64,000 nucleotides of DNA from an uncultured Collinsella sp. (GCA_900549715.1 URPK01000007.1:1-64000), one strand, 5' to 3'. Positions 42,536 to 52,331 are shown, counted from the first letter of the stretch. Made by a program: numbers and translations. Notes: generated from the sequence alone by a model not told the origin.

Positions 42536-43891
42536 ATGCTTCTGGTCGCTAACGGTTCCGTCTTTACCCGCAACGCTCAGGCCCCGTTCATCCCCAACGG
42601 TGCAGTCGCCATTGACGGAGATACGATCGTCGAAGTGGGCCCCGAGTGCGAGCTCAAGGTCAAGTACCCGGATGCCGAGTACGTCGACGCCCAGGGCAAC
42701 CTCATCATGCCCGGACTCATCAATTGCCACACCCACATCTACTCGGGTCTGGCCCGCGGCCTTGCCATTAAGGGCTGCAACCCCACCAACTTCCTGGAGA
42801 ATCTTGAGCAGCAGTGGTGGAAGATCGATGACAACCTGACGCTCGACGGCACCAAGGCCAGCGCCTATGCCACGATTCTGGACTCCATCCGCGATGGCGT
42901 CACCACGATTTTCGATCACCATGCGAGCTTCTGCGAGATCCCGGGAAGCCTCTTTACCATTAAGGATGCAGCTCAGGAGCTGGGCATGCGTTCGTGCCTG
43001 TGCTACGAGGTCTCCGATCGCCGCGGCCAGGAAAAATGCGACCAGGCCATTGCCGAGAACGCCGAATTTGCCCAGTGGGCCGCCAGGGAGCGTCGCGATA
43101 ACGACAACCACATGATCGCCGCCATGTTTGGCGGTCACGCCACCTTTACGCTGTCGGACGAGACCATGGACAAGATGGCCGAGGCCAACAACGGCCTGAC
43201 CGGCTTCCACATCCATGTGTGCGAGGGCATGAATGACGTGTGGGACTCCCGCCTCAACCGCGGTGGCATCAGTCCCGTCGAGCGCCTGCTGCAGCACAAC
43301 CTGCTGGGTCCCGACACCATGCTCGGCCACTGCATCCACGTGACGCCCGCCGAGATGGACATCGTCAAGGAGTCCGGCACCTGGCTCGTCAACAACCCCG
43401 AATCCAATATGGGCAACGCCGTGGGCTGTGCCCCCGTGCTCGAGTTCTTCCGCCGCGGCATCCCCGTGTGCATGGGCACCGATGCCTACACCCACGATAT
43501 GCTCGAGAGTCTCAAGGTCTTCCTGATCATTCAGCGCCACAACGCCGCTATGCCCAACGTGGGCTGGTGCGAGGCCATGACCATGCTGTTCGAGAACAAC
43601 GCCAAGATGGCCAGCAAGTACTTCGATCGCAAGCTCGGTGTGCTCGAGGCCGGCGCTGCCGCCGACGTCATCGTCATGGACTACAAGCCCTTTACGCCGC
43701 TGAGCGAGGAGAACATCGACGGCCACATGCTCTTTGGCATGATGGGCAAAAACTGCCGCACCACCATCATCAACGGCCGCGTCCTGTACAAGGATCGCGA
43801 GTTCGTTGGCATTGATGAGGACAAGATCAACGCGTGGACCATGGCTGAGTCCAAGAAGCTCTGGAGCACGCTCAACGATCGCGCCTACTAA
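42536..43891 (+). CDS. ssnA: SsnA-type amidohydrolase (putative aminohydrolase)
   Basis: SsnA is a metal-dependent amidohydrolase of the guanine/chlorohydrolase group found in anaerobic purine clusters. The 451-residue protein has the metal motif INCHTHIYSG, later His in GFHIHVCEG, and the Asp in GTDAYTHDM. GAAGGGAG precedes ATG 42536. It is second in the operon, upstream of ygfK. The exact substrate is not settled. Confidence 0.9.
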   Translation: MLLVANGSVFTRNAQAPFIPNGAVAIDGDTIVEVGPECELKVKYPDAEYVDAQGNLIMPGLINCHTHIYSGLARGLAIKGCNPTNFLENLEQQWWKIDDNLTLDGTKASAYATILDSIRDGVTTIFDHHASFCEIPGSLFTIKDAAQELGMRSCLCYEVSDRRGQEKCDQAIAENAEFAQWAARERRDNDNHMIAAMFGGHATFTLSDETMDKMAEANNGLTGFHIHVCEGMNDVWDSRLNRGGISPVERLLQHNLLGPDTMLGHCIHVTPAEMDIVKESGTWLVNNPESNMGNAVGCAPVLEFFRRGIPVCMGTDAYTHDMLESLKVFLIIQRHNAAMPNVGWCEAMTMLFENNAKMASKYFDRKLGVLEAGAAADVIVMDYKPFTPLSEENIDGHMLFGMMGKNCRTTIINGRVLYKDREFVGIDEDKINAWTMAESKKLWSTLNDRAY

Positions 43892-43906
43892 TTACAAGTA
43901 GATTCG

Positions 43907-43940
43907 CGCGCGTCGGATGTTTCGCCGCATCCGACGCGCG
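43907..43940 (+). repeat. Intercistronic hairpin, ssnA-ygfK
   Basis: A perfect 13-bp stem (CGCGCGTCGGATG with CATCCGACGCGCG), 8-base loop, no T-run. It probably stabilises or processes the mRNA between ssnA and ygfK. Confidence 0.6.
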
Positions 43941-44039
43941 TATAGGCGACCTCCGCGGGGTCGCCGGCGCTGTGCTAGCGCTACACCGTATTTGCGCCCG
44001 CCGCGCGGTCTCGCCGGGCGTTACAGAGAGGAGCTCACT

Positions 44040-47039
44040 ATGAGCGACATCATGAGGCCGATCCCGTTTTCGCAGCTGATGAACTGGATCATCGAGGAGC
44101 ACAAGACCCAGGACGCCATCTTTGGCGTGCGCAAGATGGTCACGACCAACCAGGAGGGCGCGCTTCCCATTTTTGACGAGCGCATCGAGACCCCGTTTGG
44201 CCCGGCCGCCGGTCCCAACACGCAGCTTGCCCAGAACATCGTGGCATCCTACGTGGCAGGCTCCCGCTTCTTTGAGCTCAAGACCGTTCAGGTTATGGAC
44301 GGCGAGGAGCTCTCCAAGTGCGTCAACAAGCCCTGCATCGTGGCACAGGACGAGTGCTACAACTGCGAGTGGTCGACCGAGCTCGAGGTTCCGCAGGCCT
44401 TTGCCGAGTACGTGAAGGCATGGTTCGCCTGCCACCTGATCGCTCGCGAGTACGGTCTGGGTAGCCCGGACGGCTTTGTCTTTAACATGTCCGTGGGCTA
44501 TGACCTCGAGGGCATTAAGAGCCCCAAGGTCGATGCCTACATCGAGGGCATGAAGGACGCCAGCGGCTCCGACGTCTGGAACGAGTGCCGTGCCTGGGCG
44601 CTTGCCAACCTGGACAAGTTTGAGCATGTCGACGCTGCGTTTGTCGAGTCCATCCCGGCGCGCGTCTCCAACTCCATCACCGAGTCTACCCTGCACGGCT
44701 GCCCGCCGGCGGAGATCGAGCGCATCGCGACCTACCTCATCACCGAGAAGGGCCTCAACACCTACATCAAGTGCAACCCCACGCTGCTGGGCTATGAGTT
44801 TGCACGTCAGCGCCTCAACGAGCTGGGCTTTGACTATATCGTCTTTGATGACACGCACTTCCGCGAGGATCTGCAGTGGGCCGATGCCGTGCCCATGTTC
44901 GAGCGCCTGATTGTCCTGTGCGCCGAGCGCGGTCTGGAGTTCGGCGTCAAGCTGACCAACACGTTTCCCGTCGACGTGACCAGGAACGAGCTGCCTTCCA
45001 CCGAGATGTACATGTCCGGCCGTTCGCTGTTCTCGCTGACCATCGAGGCCGCCCGCCGCATTACCGAGCAGTTCGATGGCAAGCTGCGCATCAGCTACTC
45101 CGGCGGTGCCACGGTCTACAACATCCGTGCCCTGTATGACGCCGGCATTTGGCCCGTCACCCTGGCGACCGACGTGCTCAAGCCCGGTGGCTACGAGCGC
45201 TTTAGTCAGATGGCCGGCGAGTTTACCGACCTGGATGGCAAGCCGTTCGCGGGCGTCTCTCTCGAGGCCGTGACGGCGATTCAGACCGACTCGCTCACCA
45301 ACCCGCTCTACAAGAAGCCGCTGCGCCCGCTGCCCGATCGCAAGGTCGCCGGCAAGAGCCCGCTTTCCGACTGCTTTACCACGCCGTGCCGCACGAGCTG
45401 CCCCATCCAGCAGGATATCCCCGCCTATCTGGCGGCTGTTGACGAGGGCCGTTACGAGGACGCACTCAACATCATCATCGAGCGCAACGCCCTGCCGTTC
45501 ATTACCGGCACCATCTGCCCGCATCCCTGCGGCCGTGCCTGCGAGCGTGCATTCTACGAGCCCGAGGGCGCCCAGATCCGCGCCAGCAAGCTCAAGGCCG
45601 CCCGCGAGGCCATGACCGCCGTGCTGCCCAAGCTGCGCGCCCAGGCCATCGCCAACGACGGCGAGCGCAACGTTGCCGTTATCGGCGGCGGCCCGGCCGG
45701 CCTGGCGACGGCGTTCTTCCTGACGCGCGCCGGCGTGCCCGTCACTATCTTCGAGGCCCGCGACTCTCTCGGCGGCGTGGTCCGTCACGTGATCCCCGAG
45801 TTCCGTATCGCGAGCGACGATATCTCCCACGATGCCGAGCTCTGTCTGGCCTTTGGCGCCAAGGTGCAGCTCAACGCCCGCGTGGAGTCCATTGACGAGC
45901 TCAAGGCCCAGGGCTTTACCGACGTAGTCGTGGCCACTGGTGCCTGGATGCCCGGCTCTGCGGGCTTGGGCGAGGGTGCCGAGCTCGACGTGCTGGAGTT
46001 CCTCGAGGCCGCCAAGAAGGGCGAGAAGCTCGAGCTGGGCGAGGACGTCGTGGTCATTGGCGCCGGCAACACCGCCATGGACGCGGCCCGCGTGGCCAAG
46101 CGCCTTGCTGGCGTGAAGAACGTGCGCCTAGTGTATCGCCGCACCAAGAAGCAGATGCCCGCCGACGAGGAAGAGCTCGATCTTGCTCTTGCCGACGGCG
46201 TTGAGTTCTGCGAGCTGCTGGCGCCCAAGGCGCTCAACGGCGCCGTGCTGACCTGCGATGTTATGGAGCTTGGCGAGCCGGATGCAAGCGGCCGTCGCAG
46301 CCCCGTCGCCACGGGCGAGACCGTCGAGCTTTCCGCCACCACGGTGATCTGCGCCGTGGGCGAGGGCATCGATGCCAGCCTGTACGACGCCGCGGGCGTC
46401 GAGCACGACCGTCGCGGCCGCCTTGCCGCCACCTCCACCGGCGTCGAGGGCGTTTGGGCTGCCGGTGACTGCCGTCGCGGTCCTGCCACCGTGGTCGAGG
46501 CTATTTCCGACGCCGCCGAAGTTGCCCGCGCCATCGCCGGCGTGGACTTTAACAAGTACGTCGACTGCAACGAGCAGGCCGGCCGCGAGGACACCTGCTA
46601 CGAGCGCAAGGGGTCGCTATGCCGTGACAAGCGCAACTGCACCAAGACCCGCTGCCTGGGCTGCGGCTCGGTGTGCGAGGTCTGCTGCGACGTGTGCCCC
46701 AACCGCGCCAACGTGGCAATTAAGGTGCCGGGCCTGGCCAAGCATCAGGTCGTCCATGTCGACGGCATGTGCAACGAGTGCGGCAACTGCGCCGTGTTCT
46801 GCCCCTACCAGGAGGGTCGTCCCTACAAGGACAAGCTCACCCTGTTCTGGAGCGATCAGGACATGGAGAACTCCGAGAACGAGGGCTTCCTGGCCGTGGA
46901 CGAGGACCACTTTAAGGTTCGCATCGCCGGCACGGTTCGCACCGTCTCGGTCGATGCCGTCAACACCGGTCTGCCCGAGGCCGTCCGCCTGACCATCAAG
47001 GCCGTGCGCGACAGCTATCCGTATCTCCTTAAGAAATAG
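44040..47039 (+). CDS. ygfK: YgfK-type FAD/NAD(P) and Fe-S oxidoreductase (putative selenate reductase subunit)
   Basis: The 999-residue protein has an N-terminal dihydroorotate-dehydrogenase-like barrel (FGPAAGPNTQLAQN, HGCPPAEIERI), a GltD-like middle with Cys-rich CRTSCPIQQDIPAYL and CPHPCGRACE, an FAD site VIGGGPAGLATAF and an NAD(P) site VIGAGNTAMDAARVAKRL. C-terminal ferredoxin clusters are CLGCGSVCEVCC and CNECGNCAVFCP. In the E. coli cluster it is annotated as putative selenate reductase. In anaerobic purine clusters it is thought to handle electrons or pyrimidine/purine intermediates with XdhD. AGAGAGGAG precedes the ATG. Confidence 0.92.
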   Translation: MSDIMRPIPFSQLMNWIIEEHKTQDAIFGVRKMVTTNQEGALPIFDERIETPFGPAAGPNTQLAQNIVASYVAGSRFFELKTVQVMDGEELSKCVNKPCIVAQDECYNCEWSTELEVPQAFAEYVKAWFACHLIAREYGLGSPDGFVFNMSVGYDLEGIKSPKVDAYIEGMKDASGSDVWNECRAWALANLDKFEHVDAAFVESIPARVSNSITESTLHGCPPAEIERIATYLITEKGLNTYIKCNPTLLGYEFARQRLNELGFDYIVFDDTHFREDLQWADAVPMFERLIVLCAERGLEFGVKLTNTFPVDVTRNELPSTEMYMSGRSLFSLTIEAARRITEQFDGKLRISYSGGATVYNIRALYDAGIWPVTLATDVLKPGGYERFSQMAGEFTDLDGKPFAGVSLEAVTAIQTDSLTNPLYKKPLRPLPDRKVAGKSPLSDCFTTPCRTSCPIQQDIPAYLAAVDEGRYEDALNIIIERNALPFITGTICPHPCGRACERAFYEPEGAQIRASKLKAAREAMTAVLPKLRAQAIANDGERNVAVIGGGPAGLATAFFLTRAGVPVTIFEARDSLGGVVRHVIPEFRIASDDISHDAELCLAFGAKVQLNARVESIDELKAQGFTDVVVATGAWMPGSAGLGEGAELDVLEFLEAAKKGEKLELGEDVVVIGAGNTAMDAARVAKRLAGVKNVRLVYRRTKKQMPADEEELDLALADGVEFCELLAPKALNGAVLTCDVMELGEPDASGRRSPVATGETVELSATTVICAVGEGIDASLYDAAGVEHDRRGRLAATSTGVEGVWAAGDCRRGPATVVEAISDAAEVARAIAGVDFNKYVDCNEQAGREDTCYERKGSLCRDKRNCTKTRCLGCGSVCEVCCDVCPNRANVAIKVPGLAKHQVVHVDGMCNECGNCAVFCPYQEGRPYKDKLTLFWSDQDMENSENEGFLAVDEDHFKVRIAGTVRTVSVDAVNTGLPEAVRLTIKAVRDSYPYLLKK

Positions 47040-47050
47040 GCGAGTCTCTT

Positions 47051-47530
47051 ATGGCCAAATCCATTCAACATAACGTGGCCTACGTTGCCTGCGGAAGCGG
47101 CTGTGCCTCCGCAGGCGGCGACGCCCGCTGCAGCGAAGGCTGCATTGGCTGTGGCGCCTGCGTCACGGCCTGCCCCCACGGCGCCATTGCGCTGGTCGAT
47201 GGCATCGCCCGCGTTGATCGCTCCAAGTGCACGGGCTGTGGCCTGTGCGGCATGGCGTGCCCGCAGCGCGTGATTGCCTTCGTTCCCGGCTACCAGAACA
47301 TTCTGGTGCGCTGCAACAACACCGATAAGGGCGCCATTGCGCGCAAGATCTGCGACACGAGCTGCATCGGTTGCGGTATGTGCGCCAAAAAGTGCCCTGC
47401 CGGCGCTATCCGCATCGAGGACAACTGCGCCCATATCGACGGCGCGGACTGCCTGTCGTGCGGCATGTGCGCCGTCGTCTGCCCGCATGGCGCCATTCAC
47501 GACCGCACCGGCATCGCCGCCGGCGTGTAG
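47051..47530 (+). CDS. Four-cluster [4Fe-4S] ferredoxin-like protein
   Basis: The 159-residue protein carries four CxxCxxCxxxC motifs: CIGCGACVTACP, CTGCGLCGMACP, CIGCGMCAKKCP and CLSCGMCAVVCP. The arrangement resembles the cluster domains of RnfB-type proteins. It sits between ygfK and xdhD with gaps of 11 and 12 bases, which fits an electron wire between the xanthine dehydrogenase (no FAD subunit here) and YgfK. No membrane anchor is seen. Confidence 0.88.
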   Translation: MAKSIQHNVAYVACGSGCASAGGDARCSEGCIGCGACVTACPHGAIALVDGIARVDRSKCTGCGLCGMACPQRVIAFVPGYQNILVRCNNTDKGAIARKICDTSCIGCGMCAKKCPAGAIRIEDNCAHIDGADCLSCGMCAVVCPHGAIHDRTGIAAGV

Positions 47531-47542
47531 AAGGGAATCACC

Positions 47543-50320
47543 ATGGCACAGGAATTCACTTTTACCGTTAACGGCGTGGAGCGCACAACGACCCAAAACA
47601 AACCGCTGCTGCGCTACCTGCGCGACGACCTGCATATCCATTCCGCCAAGGACGGCTGCTCCGAGGGCGCCTGCGGTACCTGCACCATCCATGTGGACGG
47701 CGCGGCCGTCAAGGCCTGCGTGCTGACCACCGCCCTTGCCGCCGGCCGCAACATCGTGACCGTCGAGGGCCTGCCCGAGGACGTGCGCGAGGCGTTTGTG
47801 TACGCCTTTGGCGCCGTGGGCGCCGTGCAGTGCGGCTTTTGCATCCCCGGCATGGTCATGGCGGGCGCGGCGCTCATCGCCGAGGACCCCGAGCCCACCG
47901 AGGAGCAGATCAAGTACGCCATCCGCGGCAACGTCTGCCGCTGCACCGGCTACAAGAAGATTATCGAGGGCATTTCGCTGGCCGCTGCGGTGCTCCGCGG
48001 CGAAAAGCAGATCGACGAGGATCTGGAGCGCGGCGATGACTACGGCGTGGGCAAGCGCGCCTTCCGTATCGACGTGCGCAAGAAGGTGCTCGGCGAGGGC
48101 AAGTATCCCGACGACATCGACGAGCTCGATCAGCCGGGCCTGATCTATGCCAGCGCCGTGCGCTCCAAGTATCCGCGCGCCCGCGTGCTCTCCATCGACA
48201 CCTCCAAGGCCGAGGCCCTGCCCGGTGTGGTGGGCATCCTGCGCGCCGAGGACGTGCCGGTCAACCAGGTCGGCCACCTTATCCAGGACTGGGACGTCAT
48301 GATCGCCCAGGGCGATATCACCCGCTGCGTGGGCGATGCCATCGTGCTGGTGGTTGCCGAGGACGAGGCGACGCTCGAGAAGGCCAAGAAGCTCGTAAAG
48401 ATCGATTACGAGCCGCTGGAGCCCGTGCGCAACATTGTCGAGGCCAAGGCCGCCGACGCCCCACGCCTGCATGACAGCTTCTTTGCCTTTGGCAACACGG
48501 TGGAGCTTAAGGACAACGTGTGCCAGAGCCGCCATGTGACGCGCGGCGACGCCGCCAAGGCGCTGGCAGAGAGCGCGTTCACCGTGACGCAGCGCTTTAC
48601 CACGCCCTTTACCGAGCATGCCTTCTTGGAGCCTGAGTGCGCCGTCGCCTTCCCGTACAAGAACGGCGTCAAGGTGCAGTCGACCGACCAGGGCGCCTAC
48701 GACACGCGCAAAGAGTGTGCCCACATGTTTGGCTGGGACAACGAGCCCGAGCGTGTGGTCGTCGAGACCATGCTCGTGGGTGGCGGCTTTGGCGGTAAGG
48801 AGGACGTTTCGATCCAGCACCTGGCCGCGCTTGCTGCCTATAAGCTCCAGCGTCCTGTGAAGTGCAAGCTCACGCGCGCTGAGTCGCTCGCCTTCCATCC
48901 CAAGCGCCATGCCATGGATGGCACCTTTACACTGGGCTGCGACGCCGAGGGCAACTTTACCGGCCTGGACTGCGAGATCAACTTTGACACCGGCGCCTAC
49001 GCGTCGCTGTGCGGCCCGGTGCTCGAGCGCGCCTGCACGCATGCGGTCGGCCCCTACAAGTACCAGAACACCGACATTCGCGGTTTTGGCTACTACACCA
49101 ACAACCCGCCCGCCGGCGCGTACCGCGGCTTTGGCGTCTGTCAGTCCGAGTTTGCACTCGAGAGCCTGATCGACTTGCTGGCAGAGAAGGTCGGCCTGGA
49201 TCCGTGGGAGATTCGCTACCGAAACGCCATCGAGCCGGGCGAGGTTTTGCCCAACGGCCAGATTGCCGACTGCTCCACGGCGCTTAAGGAGACGCTGCTC
49301 GAGGTCAAAGATGCCTACTATGCGCATCCCGGACACGCCGGTATCGCCTGCGCCATGAAGAATGCAGGCGTGGGCGTGGGTCTGCCTGATGCCGGCCGCT
49401 GCAAGATTCGCATCGAGGACGGCGTGGCCGTGGTCTATGCCGCCACGTCCGACATCGGCCAGGGCTGCAACACCGTCTTTTTGCAGGACGTTGCCGAGGC
49501 CTGCGGTCTGCCGCTTCGCTGCATTGCCAACGGCGAGTGCTCCACCGAGAACGCTCCCGACTCCGGCACCACGTCTGGTTCGCGTCAGACGGTCGTGACC
49601 GGCGAGGCTGTGCGCGGCGCCGCTTTCCTGCTGCGCGATGCCATGGTTGGCATCGAGGCCGGCAAGCCTGCGCCCGCCGCTCCCGTGAGCGCGCATGGCG
49701 ACGGCGTCAAGATCGAGTACAACGACGGTCGCGCCTATCAGCTGCGCGCGCAGGAGCTCGTCGCTGGTCAGGGTATGCATCCTCAGGACCCCGCGACCGC
49801 CATCAAGGCGCTCGAGGGATGCGAGTTTGGCTACGTGTATCTGGAGCCGACCGACAAACTGGGCGCCGACGTCCCCAATCCCAAGAGCCACATCTGCTAC
49901 GGCTTTGCCACGCACGTGGTCATTCTGGATGATGACGGCCGCGTGAGCGAGGTCTATGCCGCGCACGATTCCGGCAAGGTGGTCAACCCCATCTCGATCC
50001 AAGGTCAGATTGAAGGCGGCGTGCTCATGGGTATGGGCTATGCGCTCACCGAGGACTGGCCGCTTAAGGACTGCGTACCCCAGGCAAGGTACGGCACGCT
50101 CGGGCTGTTCCGTGCGCCCGAGATTCCGGATATCCACGCCATCTACGTGGAGAAGGACGAACTGCTGCCCGTGGCATACGGCGGCAAGGGCATCGGCGAG
50201 ATCGCAACGATCCCCACGGCGCCCGCCGTGCAGAATGCCTACCGCGCGTTTGACGGCAAGCTGCGTCCAAATCTGCCCATGGTGGATACGCCGTACAGCC
50301 GCGCTCGTCACCGCGGGTAG
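47543..50320 (+). CDS. xdhD: Selenium-dependent molybdenum xanthine dehydrogenase
   Basis: It hydroxylates purines at a Mo/Se centre. The 925-residue chain fuses the [2Fe-2S] part (Cys about 39, 44, 47, 59 in DGCSEGACGTCTIH, then QCGFCIPGM and CRCTGYKK) to the Mo-binding large part (GGGFGGKEDVS, AGAYRGFGVCQ, DSGTTSGSRQT, GGKGIGEIATIPTAPA). There is no FAD domain, unlike XdhA/XdhB systems. Electrons may leave through the neighbouring four-cluster ferredoxin. GAAGGG precedes the ATG; it is the last gene of the operon. Confidence 0.92.
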   Translation: MAQEFTFTVNGVERTTTQNKPLLRYLRDDLHIHSAKDGCSEGACGTCTIHVDGAAVKACVLTTALAAGRNIVTVEGLPEDVREAFVYAFGAVGAVQCGFCIPGMVMAGAALIAEDPEPTEEQIKYAIRGNVCRCTGYKKIIEGISLAAAVLRGEKQIDEDLERGDDYGVGKRAFRIDVRKKVLGEGKYPDDIDELDQPGLIYASAVRSKYPRARVLSIDTSKAEALPGVVGILRAEDVPVNQVGHLIQDWDVMIAQGDITRCVGDAIVLVVAEDEATLEKAKKLVKIDYEPLEPVRNIVEAKAADAPRLHDSFFAFGNTVELKDNVCQSRHVTRGDAAKALAESAFTVTQRFTTPFTEHAFLEPECAVAFPYKNGVKVQSTDQGAYDTRKECAHMFGWDNEPERVVVETMLVGGGFGGKEDVSIQHLAALAAYKLQRPVKCKLTRAESLAFHPKRHAMDGTFTLGCDAEGNFTGLDCEINFDTGAYASLCGPVLERACTHAVGPYKYQNTDIRGFGYYTNNPPAGAYRGFGVCQSEFALESLIDLLAEKVGLDPWEIRYRNAIEPGEVLPNGQIADCSTALKETLLEVKDAYYAHPGHAGIACAMKNAGVGVGLPDAGRCKIRIEDGVAVVYAATSDIGQGCNTVFLQDVAEACGLPLRCIANGECSTENAPDSGTTSGSRQTVVTGEAVRGAAFLLRDAMVGIEAGKPAPAAPVSAHGDGVKIEYNDGRAYQLRAQELVAGQGMHPQDPATAIKALEGCEFGYVYLEPTDKLGADVPNPKSHICYGFATHVVILDDDGRVSEVYAAHDSGKVVNPISIQGQIEGGVLMGMGYALTEDWPLKDCVPQARYGTLGLFRAPEIPDIHAIYVEKDELLPVAYGGKGIGEIATIPTAPAVQNAYRAFDGKLRPNLPMVDTPYSRARHRG

Positions 50321-50389
50321 AGTAGAGCGCGGACGGCCATTGCTGACGGGCTGTTCGCGCTCAACATCAACTGTATATGCTGCGCCTTT

Positions 50390-50425
50390 GGCCCCAGTTC
50401 CATCGCGAGCCGGGGCCTTTTGTTT
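50390..50425 (+). terminator. Terminator of the xdhD operon
   Basis: GGCCCC pairs with GGGGCC and is followed by TTTTGTTT. Its right half belongs to a 33-bp sequence (50401-50433) repeated at 52623-52655. Confidence 0.7.
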
Positions 50426-50429
50426 GGAG

Positions 50430-51000
50430 CGGAAACTGCGTCCCGGAATTGGCGCTCAGAATGGGATGCAGTTTCTGGATCGGCTCTCAGGCGGAAACTG
50501 CGACCCGGAATCGATGCTCAGAATGGGATGCGCTTTCCGGTAGAGCCTCTGGCGGAAAGCGTGTCCCGGAATTCGGCTCCAGAGTGGGACGCGCTTTTCG
50601 GTTGGAGCTTCAAACGGAAAGTGCGTCCCGGAATCCGCGCCTGGAATGGGACACACTTTCCGGAACAGCCCTCAACCGGAAACTGCGTCCCAGAATTTTG
50701 CTTCAGAGTGGGATGCCGTTTCCGGCTGAACCCTCTGGCGGAAAGTTCATCCCAGAATTGACGCTCGGAGTGGGACACGGTTTCCGGATCGGCCCTCAGC
50801 GGAAAATGTATCCCAGTTTGAGCGTCTATTCCGGGATGTAATTTCCGCTGGGCGTTCAACCGGAAAGCGTGTCCCGTTCTAGGCCTTGATTCCGGGATAC
50901 GCTTTCCGCTAGGCATGCCATCTGGAAAGCGCGTCCCGTTTTGAGCACTCAGTCTGGGACATGGTTTCCGCGGGTGCTGCCAACCGGAAAGCGTGTCCCG
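50430..51000. repeat. Alternating-orientation motif array, 62-bp units (9.5 hairpins)
   Basis: A motif CCGGAAA-N6-CCC alternates with its reverse complement GGG-N6-TTTCCGG. GGAAA starts are at 50431, 50493, 50554, 50616, 50678, 50740, 50801, 50862, 50924 and 50986, so the period is 61-62 bp throughout. Outer GGAAA/TTTCC and inner CCC/GGG are nearly invariant; the bases between vary and sometimes still pair. Each unit folds as a stem of about 16 bp with a loop of about 17. The last unit is a half. No reading frame or cas gene is nearby. Confidence 0.9.
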
Positions 51001-51035
51001 GTTTGGTAGGCAGGCGGGCATAAGCTCGGTAGCCC

Positions 51036-52034
51036 CTACAGCTCAATATCGTTGAGCCATGTCGGCAGCGCGGTCTGCCGGATGCCTGCCGTCTGCAGCT
51101 TTTTCGCGAACATGCCTGCCGAACGGACTTCGTTCATGGTAAAGCGCAGCAAGGGATGACCGTAAAGCGATAGATGCGCCTCACGCTGTCGTTCGGCAAC
51201 GAGCGCCTCGGCGGTGGTGCGTCCGGCCAGCATGGTCTGGTCGGTATATTTGATGAGCCCATCGAGTTCGCCCAGCGTGAGCTCCCTGGCTTGACGCTCC
51301 CAGGCAAAATCCGTTCGCATGCTTTCGGTCGAATCGAAGGGATCCGTCAGCTCGTATTGAAGTTGGTCGGGTGCAAAGCCGGTCTCGATCATGACGGCTC
51401 GGGCGACCGATTCCCCGCCGCTCTCGGCGCGGGCGTCGGCATATCGAAGCGTTGTGAGGGCGGTGCGAATCGCGCGACCATTGCGGGCAGTCGCTCGTTG
51501 CTCAACGGCCTCCATCAGCTGTTCCGGCGCAAGGCCGAGCTTTGAGATCGCCGAATCGGCAATGGGCATGCCGTCGGCAAAACCGGTCTGCAACAGACAA
51601 TCCGTCACCGTTTGAATGGGCGGCGTTACCGATATGCCGGACAGGCGGATTGCTCCGACCGGCTCGATCTGATGCCGCTGAATATGCGCGCCCGGGCGAG
51701 CCGACGGCTTGGTGGCGCTGCAGACATGCACGACATTCAGGTGTCGCCACGAGACCTCGAGCCCCAGCAGACAGGCGGCCGAAAACGAGCAGAACGTCCA
51801 ATCGGGGTGGATGATCGCAAGGGCGCGGAGGATTTCGCAATGGCGTTGCGCTCGGTTGAGTTCATTCCAGCGCGTTTTTCGCGCAAACAACCCCGGCATG
51901 GGCGAGACAACCGTGCCGCCGGTGCGCCGAAGGAGCGCTTTTCGGATCGCCGAGCTCGGGGGAATCAGACAGCGCCCCTCTTGTTCGGCTTGAGTGAGCA
52001 GTTGGTCGATGAGCTGGTCATTGCAATGGGTCAT
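51036..52034 (-). CDS. AbiEi/DUF559-like hypothetical protein
   Basis: The 332-residue protein has no firm match. It shows an actinobacterial AbiEi-like layout: an N-terminal helical part, a middle segment (FCSFSAACLLGLEVSW, VVHVCSATKPSARPGAHIQRH) and a C-terminal part with RTDFAWERQARELTLGELDG followed by KY, which fits a PD-(D/E)XK-like nuclease core (D, then E-x-DG...K). Related proteins are often antitoxin-like or nuclease-like accessory genes. AAGGAGG precedes the ATG. It lies between two hairpin arrays. Confidence 0.5.
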   Translation of the reverse strand: MTHCNDQLIDQLLTQAEQEGRCLIPPSSAIRKALLRRTGGTVVSPMPGLFARKTRWNELNRAQRHCEILRALAIIHPDWTFCSFSAACLLGLEVSWRHLNVVHVCSATKPSARPGAHIQRHQIEPVGAIRLSGISVTPPIQTVTDCLLQTGFADGMPIADSAISKLGLAPEQLMEAVEQRATARNGRAIRTALTTLRYADARAESGGESVARAVMIETGFAPDQLQYELTDPFDSTESMRTDFAWERQARELTLGELDGLIKYTDQTMLAGRTTAEALVAERQREAHLSLYGHPLLRFTMNEVRSAGMFAKKLQTAGIRQTALPTWLNDIEL

Positions 52035-52331
52035 GAGCTACCGCCTCCTTTTGGGTAGCAAAAACGTATCAGCTGGAACTTGCCGCTCAGCTGACCAAAA
52101 GCTGACCAAAATCTAACCATGCAGGTAGATGGCCTGCTTTTGGCGACATATTTCTTGTTTGAATCGGTGGGCGGTAATCGGCGACCGTGAACGGTAGCTA
52201 GACATGAAACCTTGGTAAGTTTAGGGACGTGTACTTTTTTGAAAAAGAGCATTCTATCTGCTGTTTTGTGTTTCTGGATCGCATGTTTGAAGGCATGTGA
52301 TAAGGGCGGCGGACTGTCGCCTTGTATCTGC
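52035..52331 (+). other. Intergenic, possible truncated lipoprotein start
   Basis: Mostly non-coding. A TTG at 52239 opens a frame that reads KKSILSAVLCFWIACLKAC, shaped like a lipoprotein signal with a Cys after a hydrophobic core. It runs straight into the motif array at 52331 and loses sense, so it is at best a relic cut by the array. AGGGACG lies upstream. Confidence 0.25.

Noticed and set aside
47015..50311. 1098-codon minus-strand frame across xdhD
   Set aside because: Antisense shadow of xdhD; composition is unnatural and no motif is present.
50377..50841. 154-codon frame across the hairpin array
   Set aside because: It is produced by the repeat period and changes frame logic with the 61/62-bp units; there is no start signal.
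50430..51000. Integron attC sites
   Set aside because: Units are packed head to tail with no cassettes, and no integrase is nearby. The core sites typical of attC were not seen.
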